Shown: one piece after another, positions 1 to 7,753 of the stretch
How the letters are laid out: each line of letters opens with the position of its first letter
How positions within the stretch are numbered: position 1 is the stretch's first letter
NCBI GenBank assembly: GCA_025774405.1
Contig: JALGWB010000186.1
Location: forward strand, 1-9,511
From: a bacterium
GTDB lineage: Bacteria > Arandabacterota > Arandabacteria > Arandabacterales > Arandabacteraceae
DNA length: 9,511 nucleotides
Reading direction: 5' to 3'
Program-made: the position numbers and the translations under genes
Notes under the pieces: model-generated
What the model saw: only the letters and a program-made list of their open reading frames with translations
The model's database searches: none
Told to the model about the DNA's origin: nothing

Positions 1-927
1 GTTGCAAACAATAGAACAATGAAGCGGTTTGCTGACGTAGCGCTCATCTCCAGACTTCTCGAAGGTTACTCAAGGCGAAGGTACAGGCTGAAGCGCTTGC
101 TTGTCCTGGTGGCTTTGCTGCTCGTGGTTTTCGCACTCACCATGCCTCGGGTAGGCCGGGGAATACGGGTCGTAAGGCGGGAAGGAGCTGATGTTGCAAT
201 AGCGCTCGATGTATCGCTGAGTATGCTGACCGAGGACGTTAAACCGAACCGTATGGAGATGGCAAAACAGGCCATCCGTACACTTGTATCAATGTTGCCT
301 GATGACCGATTTGCGCTTGTTGGTTTTGCAGGTGACGCATTTGTTCATTGTCCGCTGACTGTAGATAGGGGAGCATTGATAATGTTTCTGGATTTTCTGC
401 AGCCTGGTGCAGTACCGGAGCAGGGGACTGATATCGGCAGAGCAATAAAGACAGCAATCAAGGCATTGCAGAGTAGCCATGGCAGAGGCAAGGCGATCGT
501 GTTGATAACCGATGGCGAAGATCATGGGAATGAGCTTGATGAATCCCTTGAGATCGCAAGGTCTGAGGGCATCAATGTCTACGCCGTTGGAATTGGGACT
601 GAGGGGGGAGAGCCGATTCCGATCCGTGACAATGCCGGCAATGTCATCAGTTACAAGCGTGACGCTAAAGACAATGTGGTTGTCTCAAAACTGAATCCGG
701 CCCTATTGAAGCAAATCTCAGTCGAGACTGGTGGGGACAGCTTCATAATCGGCAATAGCAGCAAGCAGATCGGAAGCCTGGCGAAGGCATTGGCACAAAC
801 CGAGAAGGGACTCATTGAGGAGCGTTCCTACCAGGATTATCAGGAGCTCTTCCAGATACCGCTCTTCATCTCTGTCGTACTTCTTGTGCTTGAAGCTACC
901 ATTGCTGACGGGAGGAAACATGCTTAG
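1..927 (+). CDS. batB: BatB-like VWA-domain membrane protein, 5' partial
   Basis: VWA protein of the Bat aerotolerance operon. An ATG lies at 19, but the frame stays open to position 1 and the protein lacks the first N-terminal membrane segment usual in BatA/BatB, so the true start is probably upstream. What is visible: a basic stretch (SRRRYRLKR) followed by a membrane helix (nt about 97-145), then the VWA domain. Its MIDAS metal site is intact: DVSLS (D at nt 208), T in QGTD (nt 427) and D in TDGED (nt 511). A hydrophobic C-terminal segment (nt about 850-903) is the second anchor of the family. The VWA domain should face the periplasm and bind partners through a divalent metal. BatB is preferred over BatA because batC follows directly; a BatA assignment cannot be fully excluded. 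The exact function of Bat proteins is unsettled; roles in aerotolerance and cell-envelope stress are reported. Confidence 0.9.
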   Translation, partial: VANNRTMKRFADVALISRLLEGYSRRRYRLKRLLVLVALLLVVFALTMPRVGRGIRVVRREGADVAIALDVSLSMLTEDVKPNRMEMAKQAIRTLVSMLPDDRFALVGFAGDAFVHCPLTVDRGALIMFLDFLQPGAVPEQGTDIGRAIKTAIKALQSSHGRGKAIVLITDGEDHGNELDESLEIARSEGINVYAVGIGTEGGEPIPIRDNAGNVISYKRDAKDNVVVSKLNPALLKQISVETGGDSFIIGNSSKQIGSLAKALAQTEKGLIEERSYQDYQELFQIPLFISVVLLVLEATIADGRKHA

Positions 928-1645
928 GCTGATCCTGGTCTGGCTTCTTGCGCTTACTTTTGGATCTCCCTGCACAGCACTTACATTTCGTGATAAGCTG
1001 CATGCAATGATAAGCAAAGGTAATCGACACTATCACTCCGGGAAGCATGAGAAGGCACTCGAATCTTATCGATCAGCCATGTCCGTTGATTCGACGCATG
1101 CTATCTGCCATTTCAATGCAGGCGATGCTCTCTATCTCCTCGGTAGATACCAGGATGGTGTGAGGGAGTTTACAAGAGCGATTCGCTCCGAAACCGATAG
1201 CGTTGCGGCTATGAGCTACTACAATCTTGGCAATGCTTTGTTCAAATCCGGTGATCTCAAGTCAGCTGTGGAAGCGTATAAGCGCTCTCTGCTGATAGAT
1301 CCCACCGACGAGGATGCCAAGTACAATCTTGAATTAGCATTGAGGTTGCTGGAGCAGCAGAAGCAGCAAAATCAGGGACAAAAGCAAGAGGAGCGCGGCA
1401 GCAGGGACCAGCAAGGCGATGAGAACCAGAGTCCGGAATCCGAGAATAGGCGAGAACAGGAGCAGACGGATCAGAGAGATCAGAAAGATAAGGAGAAACA
1501 GCCCCAGGCTGGTCAGGAGATCAAGATAAGACCTGAGGATCTCAATCGGATTCTAACTGCAATCGAGGCGAGTGACAGGCAAGTACAGCAGGAGCTTCTG
1601 AAGAGGAAAATGCGAAGCCGTAGGATAACAGGTAAGGATTGGTGA
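920..1645 (+). CDS. batC: BatC-like TPR protein
   Basis: Exported TPR protein of 241 residues. The start is ATG 920, which overlaps the batB stop by 8 nt and has a strong GGAGG at 911-915. The N-terminus is a signal peptide or anchor (residues 1-20, LILVWLLALTFG). Three TPR units follow at about 31-64, 65-98 and 101-134 (for example YYNLGNALFKSGDLKSAVEA). Residues 145-200 are a low-complexity linker rich in Gln, Glu, Asp, Lys and Arg. The last 40 residues (LNRILTAIEASDRQVQQELL) match the C-terminal helix seen in BatC proteins, where this end is the best conserved part after the TPRs. It probably scaffolds the VWA proteins BatA/BatB on the periplasmic face. Family assignment rests on gene order plus the TPR-linker-helix layout. 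Confidence 0.88.
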   Translation: MLRLILVWLLALTFGSPCTALTFRDKLHAMISKGNRHYHSGKHEKALESYRSAMSVDSTHAICHFNAGDALYLLGRYQDGVREFTRAIRSETDSVAAMSYYNLGNALFKSGDLKSAVEAYKRSLLIDPTDEDAKYNLELALRLLEQQKQQNQGQKQEERGSRDQQGDENQSPESENRREQEQTDQRDQKDKEKQPQAGQEIKIRPEDLNRILTAIEASDRQVQQELLKRKMRSRRITGKDW

Positions 1646-3399
1646 TGAGAGGGTTTCTTGTCGGCTCAGTCATTCTTGCAGCGAGCTTAGCATCTGCAGG
1701 GCAGGGTCCGCAGATAGAAGCGTCTGTTGATAGGACCAGTTTACCCGTTGGGCAGATTCTCATGCTTACAATCACAGTTTATGGTGGGGACACGATTGGG
1801 GAGCCTGATGTGAACCAGGTTGAGGGTTTCGACGTGATAGGCGTTTCGACTTCACGAAGCATCAGCTTCGTGAATATGCGGATGTCGAAGTCCATCAGTT
1901 TTCAATATCGACTTCTGGCAAGGGCTGAGGGGAAACATCAGCTGGGACCATTCAGGGTAAAGGTGGATGATGTGGTGCTCGAGACGGAGCCAATCGAAGT
2001 TGTTGTGTCGACTGGCTCGGGCTCGCCTGCTACCAGGTCAAGGTCGTTGCCTCGAACTGGCTCAGAAGGCGACGATGTGCTGCTGCTTGCTTCTGTCGAT
2101 AGGCAGCAAGCCTATGTCGGTCAGCAGGTAACGTATACACTCAAGTTTGCGTATCGGATTCGGCTCGTCGGTGATACGGAATACATTCCACCTGAACACA
2201 AGGGATTCTGGTCAGAGGATCTTGGACAACAGGGCCCAGATATCGAGGTGATAGATGGTAAGAGATACTATGTGGTGACGAAACGTATAGCCCTCTTCCC
2301 AATATCGAGCGGGCGGTTGTCGATAGGTGAGGCAGCCGTTAGATATGTGGTCGAAGGCGGATTCTCCTCTGAGGATCCATTTGTGATTTTCCGCAGAGAT
2401 CCCTTCGATATGTTCCATGGGCGAGAAGGGATTGTGAGGAGCAAACCCATTGAGCTTGACGTGTTGCCGCTGCCACAGGATGCCCCTGCCGGATTCAGTG
2501 GTGCGGTTGGCAGATTCGAATTGTCAGTGCGACCAAGTGCAACTGAAGTCAAGGTTGGTGAATCGATAACACTATCAGTGAAGATCGATGGGGAGGGGAG
2601 CCTGCAATCGGTTGGGGAAATACCGTTGCCTCAGCCAGAGGGATTCAAGGTATTCGCCCCGAAGGCAAGAGAGGCTGAGAGAGTAGAAGGTACAAAGGTC
2701 TATGCGACAAAAACCTACGATCTGGTGCTGGTTCCGCAGCATACTGGCAACTATGAGATCGGTGGATTTGCATTTTCTTACTTTGATCCTTATCGCGCAA
2801 AATACGTGACTGCAAAAGCCGAACCAATAAATATAAAGGTACTGCCTGGTGAGGCACCGGAATCAGGTGCTCGACCCGGAGGTCTCATCGTCGCCCGTAA
2901 GGACATTCGTCACATCAGGCCATCGATGGACGACCCTGATGAGCTTCATCTCAATCTCAGTGGCAGGACCAGCATGGTTGTACAGCTTCTCCCGTTTGTC
3001 ATCGTCGTGGTTGGAATCGTGATCGGGATCGTTCACAGACACACAGTTCGGACAGGACGTGCTGCTGCAGGACGGGCTTTTAGAGACTCGATGAAGGAGC
3101 TCAGGCGAGCACTTGACATGGTAAAGAGTGATGCCCGAGCCACCGAGGCGGCTGCCATGGCTGCTCAGGCACTGAGAAGCTATATAGCCAGGCGACTTGG
3201 CAGGAAAGTCGCGTCAATTCAGGTATCTACACTTGAGACTCTAGCTCAGGTTGATACCCAGACCCGTGATGAGCTCGTTAATCTACTGAATGACCTTGAT
3301 CGGATACGGTTTGCCCCGGTGGGCAAGGATATCGAGCAGATGGTGAAGCTTGTTGATAGAGCCATGATACTTCTCCGGAAGGTGGATCACCAGTGGTGA
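1645..3399 (+). CDS. batD: BatD-like oxygen-tolerance protein
   Basis: Protein of 584 residues with the BatD layout: signal peptide (1-19, MRGFLVGSVILAASLASAG), then tandem beta-rich periplasmic domains beginning IEASVDRTSLPVGQ and repeating the same opening twice more (VDRQQAYVGQQVTYTLKF; RPSATEVKVGESITLSVKI). A single membrane helix at about 446-466 (FVIVVVGIVIGIV) is followed by a roughly 115-residue cytoplasmic helical tail. ATG 1645 is chosen because it overlaps the batC stop as TGATG and has AAGGA at 1634-1638; TTG 1639 and GTG 1642 are possible but less likely. The repeated beta domains resemble immunoglobulin-like or cohesin-like folds that could contact the VWA partners. The molecular role of BatD is not established. 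Confidence 0.9.
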   Translation: MRGFLVGSVILAASLASAGQGPQIEASVDRTSLPVGQILMLTITVYGGDTIGEPDVNQVEGFDVIGVSTSRSISFVNMRMSKSISFQYRLLARAEGKHQLGPFRVKVDDVVLETEPIEVVVSTGSGSPATRSRSLPRTGSEGDDVLLLASVDRQQAYVGQQVTYTLKFAYRIRLVGDTEYIPPEHKGFWSEDLGQQGPDIEVIDGKRYYVVTKRIALFPISSGRLSIGEAAVRYVVEGGFSSEDPFVIFRRDPFDMFHGREGIVRSKPIELDVLPLPQDAPAGFSGAVGRFELSVRPSATEVKVGESITLSVKIDGEGSLQSVGEIPLPQPEGFKVFAPKAREAERVEGTKVYATKTYDLVLVPQHTGNYEIGGFAFSYFDPYRAKYVTAKAEPINIKVLPGEAPESGARPGGLIVARKDIRHIRPSMDDPDELHLNLSGRTSMVVQLLPFVIVVVGIVIGIVHRHTVRTGRAAAGRAFRDSMKELRRALDMVKSDARATEAAAMAAQALRSYIARRLGRKVASIQVSTLETLAQVDTQTRDELVNLLNDLDRIRFAPVGKDIEQMVKLVDRAMILLRKVDHQW

Positions 3400-4160
3400 A
3401 GAGATCTGTTATGGTTGGTGTGCTTGCAGTTATCTGTTGTCTTCAAGCATCCTCGGCTGGCCCCGGGTCTTCGGAGCTTCAGCAGACATTTAGCCGTGGT
3501 TGCCGGCTTTACGACGAGGGGGAGTTTGCTGAGGCAGTCCAATCATTTCAATCGCTTGTGGAGGCAGGGGTAAGAAGCTCGGCTGTCTATTACAATCTCG
3601 GGAATTCCTATTTCAGGTTAGGCGAGATTGGGAGGGCCGTCGTCAACTACAGGCGTGCACTGGTATTGTCGCCGAGGGATGACGACATCCGGGCCAATTT
3701 GGAACTCGTCAGATCAATGGTAGGCTACAGAGATACAACCAGCTCAACTGGTCTGGCTGCTCTTGTCGAGATACCGTTCAAGATCTTCTCGCCTGAGGAG
3801 TTCGAACTTGCATTCTACACAATTGTCTATGTTGTAGCATTATGCTTTGTCGTCGTGCTCTTCTCATCAGGTCGTTTGCGACAGATTATGCTGAGGGTCC
3901 TGGTCACATGCATTGTTCTGTCCATTCTCTTTTTCACTCTCGAAAGGAGTAGCCGTGATCGGCTAAACAACACTTCTGAAGCAGTGCTCGTTAGCGGCTG
4001 CCCGCTGAGGTCAGGTCCGGGCGATGCATTCGAGCAGCTTGCACAGCTTCCGGAGGGTGTTGAGGTCAAGCTGAAGGCTCGCAGTGGGCTCTGGCTTGAG
4101 GTCAAGCTACCAACTGGCGAGGTTGGGTGGGTGAGGGAGCAGGCAGTTGAATTGCTGTAG
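3393..4160 (+). CDS. batE: BatE-like TPR and SH3 membrane protein
   Basis: Protein of 255 residues closing the Bat operon. Order of parts: signal sequence (about 1-23), two TPR units (about 30-60 and 64-98, with YYNLGNSYFRLGEIGRAVVN), two membrane helices (137-157 and 165-183), and a C-terminal bacterial SH3 domain (195-253) with the typical LRSGPG and GWVRE motifs. The start is ambiguous: GTG 3393 has GGAAGGTGG 7 nt upstream (3377-3385), while GTG 3396 would give a GTGA overlap with the batD stop; ATG 3411 is also in frame. All lie within six codons. The SH3b domain suggests binding to peptidoglycan or an envelope partner, and the TPRs suggest assembly with BatA-D; both are inferences. TPR plus two helices plus SH3 is the usual BatE arrangement. 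Confidence 0.87.
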   Translation: MVKRSVMVGVLAVICCLQASSAGPGSSELQQTFSRGCRLYDEGEFAEAVQSFQSLVEAGVRSSAVYYNLGNSYFRLGEIGRAVVNYRRALVLSPRDDDIRANLELVRSMVGYRDTTSSTGLAALVEIPFKIFSPEEFELAFYTIVYVVALCFVVVLFSSGRLRQIMLRVLVTCIVLSILFFTLERSSRDRLNNTSEAVLVSGCPLRSGPGDAFEQLAQLPEGVEVKLKARSGLWLEVKLPTGEVGWVREQAVELL

Positions 4161-4340
4161 ATTGCAGGTCGAACCTATTCTGCACATCAACCCGTAGATC
4201 TAAGCATTGACGGTGAATCGCAGTTTGTGATATTAAGAAGTATCGCCTGCTTGTGCTTTCCGCGACAGGGTGATAGATGGCAGATATACAAGCCTCTTCC
4301 GTATTGGAATGGCAAGATCAGCGGGGGTGATGGCTTCCGG
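4161..4340. other. Spacer between batE and the DHS-like gene
   Basis: This 180-bp stretch carries no convincing gene. A GTG-initiated extension of the downstream frame reaches back to 4227, but it lacks a ribosome binding site and reads as non-family sequence. A possible promoter lies at 4207-4234. No strong hairpin followed by a T-run is visible after batE, so termination of the Bat operon is unclear. Confidence 0.5.
4207..4234 (+). promoter_or_regulatory. Possible sigma70-type promoter for the DHS-like gene
   Basis: TTGACG (4207-4212) matches the -35 consensus at five of six bases. It is followed, 16 nt later, by GATATT (4229-4234), a four-of-six match to the -10 box preceded by TG at 4226-4227 in extended -10 position. 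A transcript would begin near 4241 and leave a leader of about 100 nt before ATG 4341. Such matches occur by chance, so this is tentative. Confidence 0.3.
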
Positions 4341-5368
4341 ATGCGAAAAAGGGAAGAACTGGGTGATGGGAGTAAGCACGGTTTTGAACCACTGGAGAGG
4401 ATAGACCTCGACAGGGTCAGCGGCTTCTCCGATCTTACTGCGCAGATGGCAAGAACGGCACTTGGTGCCCGGCAAATGGGTTTGGCTACTGAAATTATGT
4501 GCATGATGTTCTCGGATCCCCACTGTACTGTTGTCAGCACATTTTCCGGTCTGCCAAGCAGGATCTGGTGATTGCGGAGATGGTAGCGCATGGATGGATA
4601 GATGCAATTGTGACCACAGGGGCTATCATCGTTCACTCACTCGTCCAGGATCTTGGCAGGGTTCACTTCAAGTACAATCCAGCCTGGGATGATACATCGC
4701 TATATCAGGCCGGCTACAATCGGGTCTATGACACGGTTGAGCTGGAGAGGAGTCTTGATGAAGCTGAAGAACTTGTCAGGGAGCTCCTGCTCAGGCGGGA
4801 TTCGAGGCATCCGCTTTCGAGCGTCGAACTCTGCAGGCTTCTTGGTGAAGAACTCATAGCGCGAGGATCATCGCGAGGTATTCTACAGGAGGCCTTCAGA
4901 CGGAAGGTGCCCATTTTCATCCCGGCCTTTACCGATAGCGAGCTCGGGCTGGATGTTGCGATCTACAATAAGCGGGCCAGCAAGGGTGATCGCATACCTT
5001 TCGATCCGTATCTTGATCTTGACGCATACACCGATCTGGTGAGTCGGTCTGAGCATCTTGGGATTCTCACCATCGGCGGTGGTGTCCCTCGCAACTGGGC
5101 ACAGCAGGTTGGCCCCTATGTGGATTCTATGGTTCGGCGTGGAGTTGGGGAATATAGCAAGCTGATCAAGTTCAAATATGGTGTCAGGATTTGCCCAGAG
5201 CCGGTGCACTGGGGTGGCCTATCGGGTTGCACCTATTCCGAAGGAGTCTCATGGGGTAAATTCATGGCGCCTGAGGAGGGTGGACGTTTTGCAGAGGTGT
5301 TCTGTGATGCCTCAGTTGCACTCCCCCTGCTTGTGCTTGCTGTCCGCGAGAGGCTGAAGAATTCCTGA
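4341..5368 (+). pseudogene. Deoxyhypusine-synthase-like gene with internal frameshift
   Basis: Member of the deoxyhypusine/homospermidine synthase family, which moves an aminobutyl group from spermidine using NAD. The start is ATG 4341, with GGGGGTGA at 4323-4330. The first 70 codons run in one frame to ...VVSTFSG (ending 4550). Homology resumes two bases later in another frame at 4553 (AKQDLVIAEMV) and continues for 271 codons. Family members have about four residues between SG and AK, so a net loss of 10 nt best explains the break; unrepaired, the first frame stops at 4569-4571. Everything else is intact: TTGAIIVHSL, YNRVYDT, the NAD-binding GGGVPRNWAQQ, and GVSWGKF with the lysine equivalent to the catalytic lysine of eukaryotic DHS. 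Bacteria lack eIF5A, so the substrate is more likely a polyamine, as in homospermidine synthesis. It may be a true pseudogene or a sequencing/assembly error. Confidence 0.82.
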
Positions 5369-5380
5369 GATCAGATGCCT

Positions 5381-7753
5381 TCACTCCGCCGTGGCTTCGA
5401 CCTGCTTAGCCTCAGCTTCTTCAAGAATGCGCATTGTTTGTTCGACTTCCTCAGGGGTGACTGTTGAGCGGATTTCTTCCATCATCTGCATGACATTTCT
5501 GAAGCGAGCACCCTCGGATGCACTTATCCACCAGAGTTGAAGTCTTTCTGAACGTATTCCTAGTTTTTCAAGTTGTTTCTTGAGTTTCTCAATGCGCTTT
5601 GCTGTCCAATGATTGGCATCAATATAATGGCAGTCACCAAAATGACACCCTGAGACAAGAACCACAGGCGCACCCTTCTTGAAAGCATGAAGCACAAACT
5701 TCTTGTCAACCCGCCCGCTACACATAAAGTCAGCTCCAGCATAGGAACACCAGTTGCATGCAAAGACAACGACTTTATCCATAGGATTGGTTTCAAGTAT
5801 GGCATCGATCTGAGCAATAATCTGTTCGTCCGTGAAGTGACGCATGATGATCGCATCGAACGGGCATTCAGCTCCACAGGTACCACAACCGGCGCAAGCA
5901 GCTTCAATGACCCTGGGGTATTGCTTCTTGGACTTATCAAAGATTATTGCGTTATACGGACATACCCTTGCACAGATGCCACACATCCTGCATCTGGACT
6001 CGATTATTCTCGACGTTATAGCCTCAACGGTTATCTCGCCCTTGCTCAAGAGGATGCCTGCTCTAGCGACTGCACCTGAGGCCTGGGTAACGGAATCTTT
6101 GATATCCTTCGGGGCTTCGGCACAACCAGCAAAGTAAATGCCACGTGTTGGAGCATCAACCGGCTGAAGCTTTGGATGCGCCTCCATAAGGAAGCCATCA
6201 GAAGTCTTAGATAGACTGAGTTTCTGACGCAGATCTTCAAGGCCTTCATCAGGTTCGAGTCCAACCGAAAGTATAACCATGTCATACTCGTGACTTTCGA
6301 CGGAGCCATCCTGGAGGTTCTCGACCACAAGCTCAAGGTTGCCTGCTTGATTCATACGAATCTCACCAGGCAGACCACGCATATATCTTATACCATAGGA
6401 TTTGCTCCTCATGTACAGGCTCTCGAAGCCCTTGCCGAACGCTCGTATGTCAATGTAATAAACACTTACGTCTATCTCAGGCCAGTGTTCCTTGATCAGG
6501 ATTGCATCCTTGACCGTATTCATACAGCACACATTGCTACAATATGGCATGCCACGCCGCTGCGATCTCGAACCTATGCACTGGATGAAAGCAATCCTCT
6601 TCGGTCGGTCGTGATTATCAAGTCTTAGCAGCTCTCCAGCAGTTGGTCCCCCGGCATTTATCAGTCGCTCAAATTCCATGCTGGTTATCACATTCGGATA
6701 GCGAGTATAACCATATTCGGTGAGTGATCTTGGATCAAAGACCTTCATGCCTGTGGCGATGACGATAACGCCGACCTTAATCTCAACCTCCCGGTCTTGC
6801 ATGTCATAGTCGATGCACTTCTTTTCACAGGCCTGAGAGCATTTCTCACACGCAAGCGGCATATTCCCAAGGCAGGCCTCTATGTCGATAACGTATGCCG
6901 GGGGTATGGCCTGTGGGAAGGGGCTATAGATAGCCTTGCGTGTTGCAAGGCCAATCTCGAACTCATCTGGTCGAACAACAGGGCAGACTTCGGTGCAGTC
7001 TCCGCACGCAGTGCACTCCTTCTCATCGACGAAGCGAGCCTTTCGAAGAATCGTTACCTCGAAATTGCCAACATAGCCCCTTACGTTCTTGACCTCGCTG
7101 TAGGTCATCAACTCAATGAGAGGATGTCGACCGACATCCGTCATCTTGGGACCAAGTATTCATATTGAGCAATCCATTGTGGGGAAGGTCTTGTCAAGTT
7201 GTGCCATTATGCCGCCAATCGAGGGCGCCTTCTCCACCAGGTAGACCTTATAGCCGTTGTCCGCGAAATCCAGGGCAGCCTGGATGCCAGCAATGCCACC
7301 CCCAATGACGAGGGCAGCGCGAGTGACAGGTACCCTGGTTTCGGTTTGAGGCTCCAGTCTGATTGCTCTTGCCACAGCCATCTTTACCAGATCTTTTGCT
7401 TTTTCTGTGGCAGCGTCACGATCATGCAGGTGGACCCAGCTGCAGTGTTCCCTTATGTTTGCCATCTCAAGCAGATAGCGATTGAGACCTGCTTCTTCGA
7501 TGGCCTTCCTGAATGTTGGCTCGTGCATACGTGGAGTGCAGGAAGCCACCACAATTCGATCAAGTTTGTGCTCTGCAATCGCCTTCTTGATCTCTTCCTG
7601 ACCTGGCTCAGAACAGGTGTAACGGTTAACAACAGCGAAAGCGACGCCAGGAAGAGTACGCGCATACTCCATGACACTTTGGCAGTCAACAGCTGCTGCA
7701 ATGTTGAGTCCACATTCACATATGAAGACACCAACCCTCCTCTCCAAGATCAC
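5381..7753 (-). CDS. hdrA: Selenocysteine-containing HdrA fused to MvhD
   Basis: Read as one 790-residue flavoprotein with an in-frame TGA (7160-7162) decoded as selenocysteine 198. GTG 7753 overlaps the preceding stop as GTGA, behind AAGGGGGGTGA at 7755-7765. Order: HdrA N-terminal domain (1-140, GVFICECGLNIAA); FAD-binding GGGIAG (about 151-156); the DCSI-U motif where relatives have DCSxC; a 4Fe-4S site CTACGDCTEVCP (247-258) and a Cys-rich cluster (294-313); the CSNVCC motif (405-410) of the unusual HdrA cluster; two C-terminal ferredoxin clusters (588-598 and 620-630); then an MvhD domain (about 659-765) with CNWC, MCSGR and GCHFGDC. HdrA normally holds the bifurcating FAD and passes one electron to ferredoxin and one to HdrB. 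ATG 7144, the only way to read the second half alone, has no ribosome binding site. Partners lie directly upstream in the same operon. Confidence 0.9.
7115..7145 (-). promoter_or_regulatory. Bacterial SECIS-like hairpin in hdrA
   Basis: Downstream of the TGA, on the coding strand, GGATGTC-GGTC-GACATCC forms a perfect 7-bp stem with a GGUC tetraloop (7122-7139). The loop begins 27 nt after the TGA, inside the spacing accepted for bacterial SECIS elements, and its first two bases are both G, as SelB recognition requires; the E. coli fdhF element also carries GGUC in its loop. A lower stem, GAUGA with UCAUU (7141-7145 with 7115-7119, one G-U pair), extends it across a small internal loop. It would bind SelB with Sec-tRNA to recode the TGA. 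Confidence 0.85.
7160..7162 (-). other. TGA codon read as selenocysteine
   Basis: This is the only stop codon inside the hdrA frame between 7753 and 5381. It sits in TMDCSI-TGA-ILGPKM, where HdrA relatives have a cysteine (the second of DCSxC). Homology continues on both sides in the same frame with no residues missing, which fits recoding and not a frameshift or a gene break. HdrA is an established selenoprotein family in methanococci and in some bacteria. Confidence 0.88.

Noticed and set aside
1352..1520. Gln/Glu-rich stretch in batC as a tandem repeat or frameshifted region
   Set aside because: No regular repeat unit is visible and the frame is intact; acidic, Gln-rich linkers are common in BatC proteins.
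4163..4182. Possible terminator after batE (AGGT-cga-ACCT hairpin)
   Set aside because: The stem is only 4 bp and no T-run follows.
4227..4340. GTG 4227 as the start of the DHS-like gene
   Set aside because: No ribosome binding site, overlap with the candidate promoter, and the 38 extra residues do not resemble the family N-terminus.
5360..5395. Shared bidirectional terminator between the convergent DHS-like and hdrA genes
   Set aside because: Only a 4-bp palindrome (CTGA-GA-TCAG) is visible in the 12-bp gap and its edges; no GC-rich stem with T-runs.
5381..7144. Reading 7144-5381 as a separate, independently started HdrA gene
   Set aside because: No ribosome binding site before ATG 7144, homology is continuous across the TGA in the same frame, and a SECIS-like hairpin follows the TGA.
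7145..7156. CTTG-GTCC-CAAG small hairpin just after the TGA as the SECIS
   Set aside because: Its loop lies only 7 nt after the TGA, too close for known bacterial SECIS geometry; the GGUC hairpin further down fits far better.
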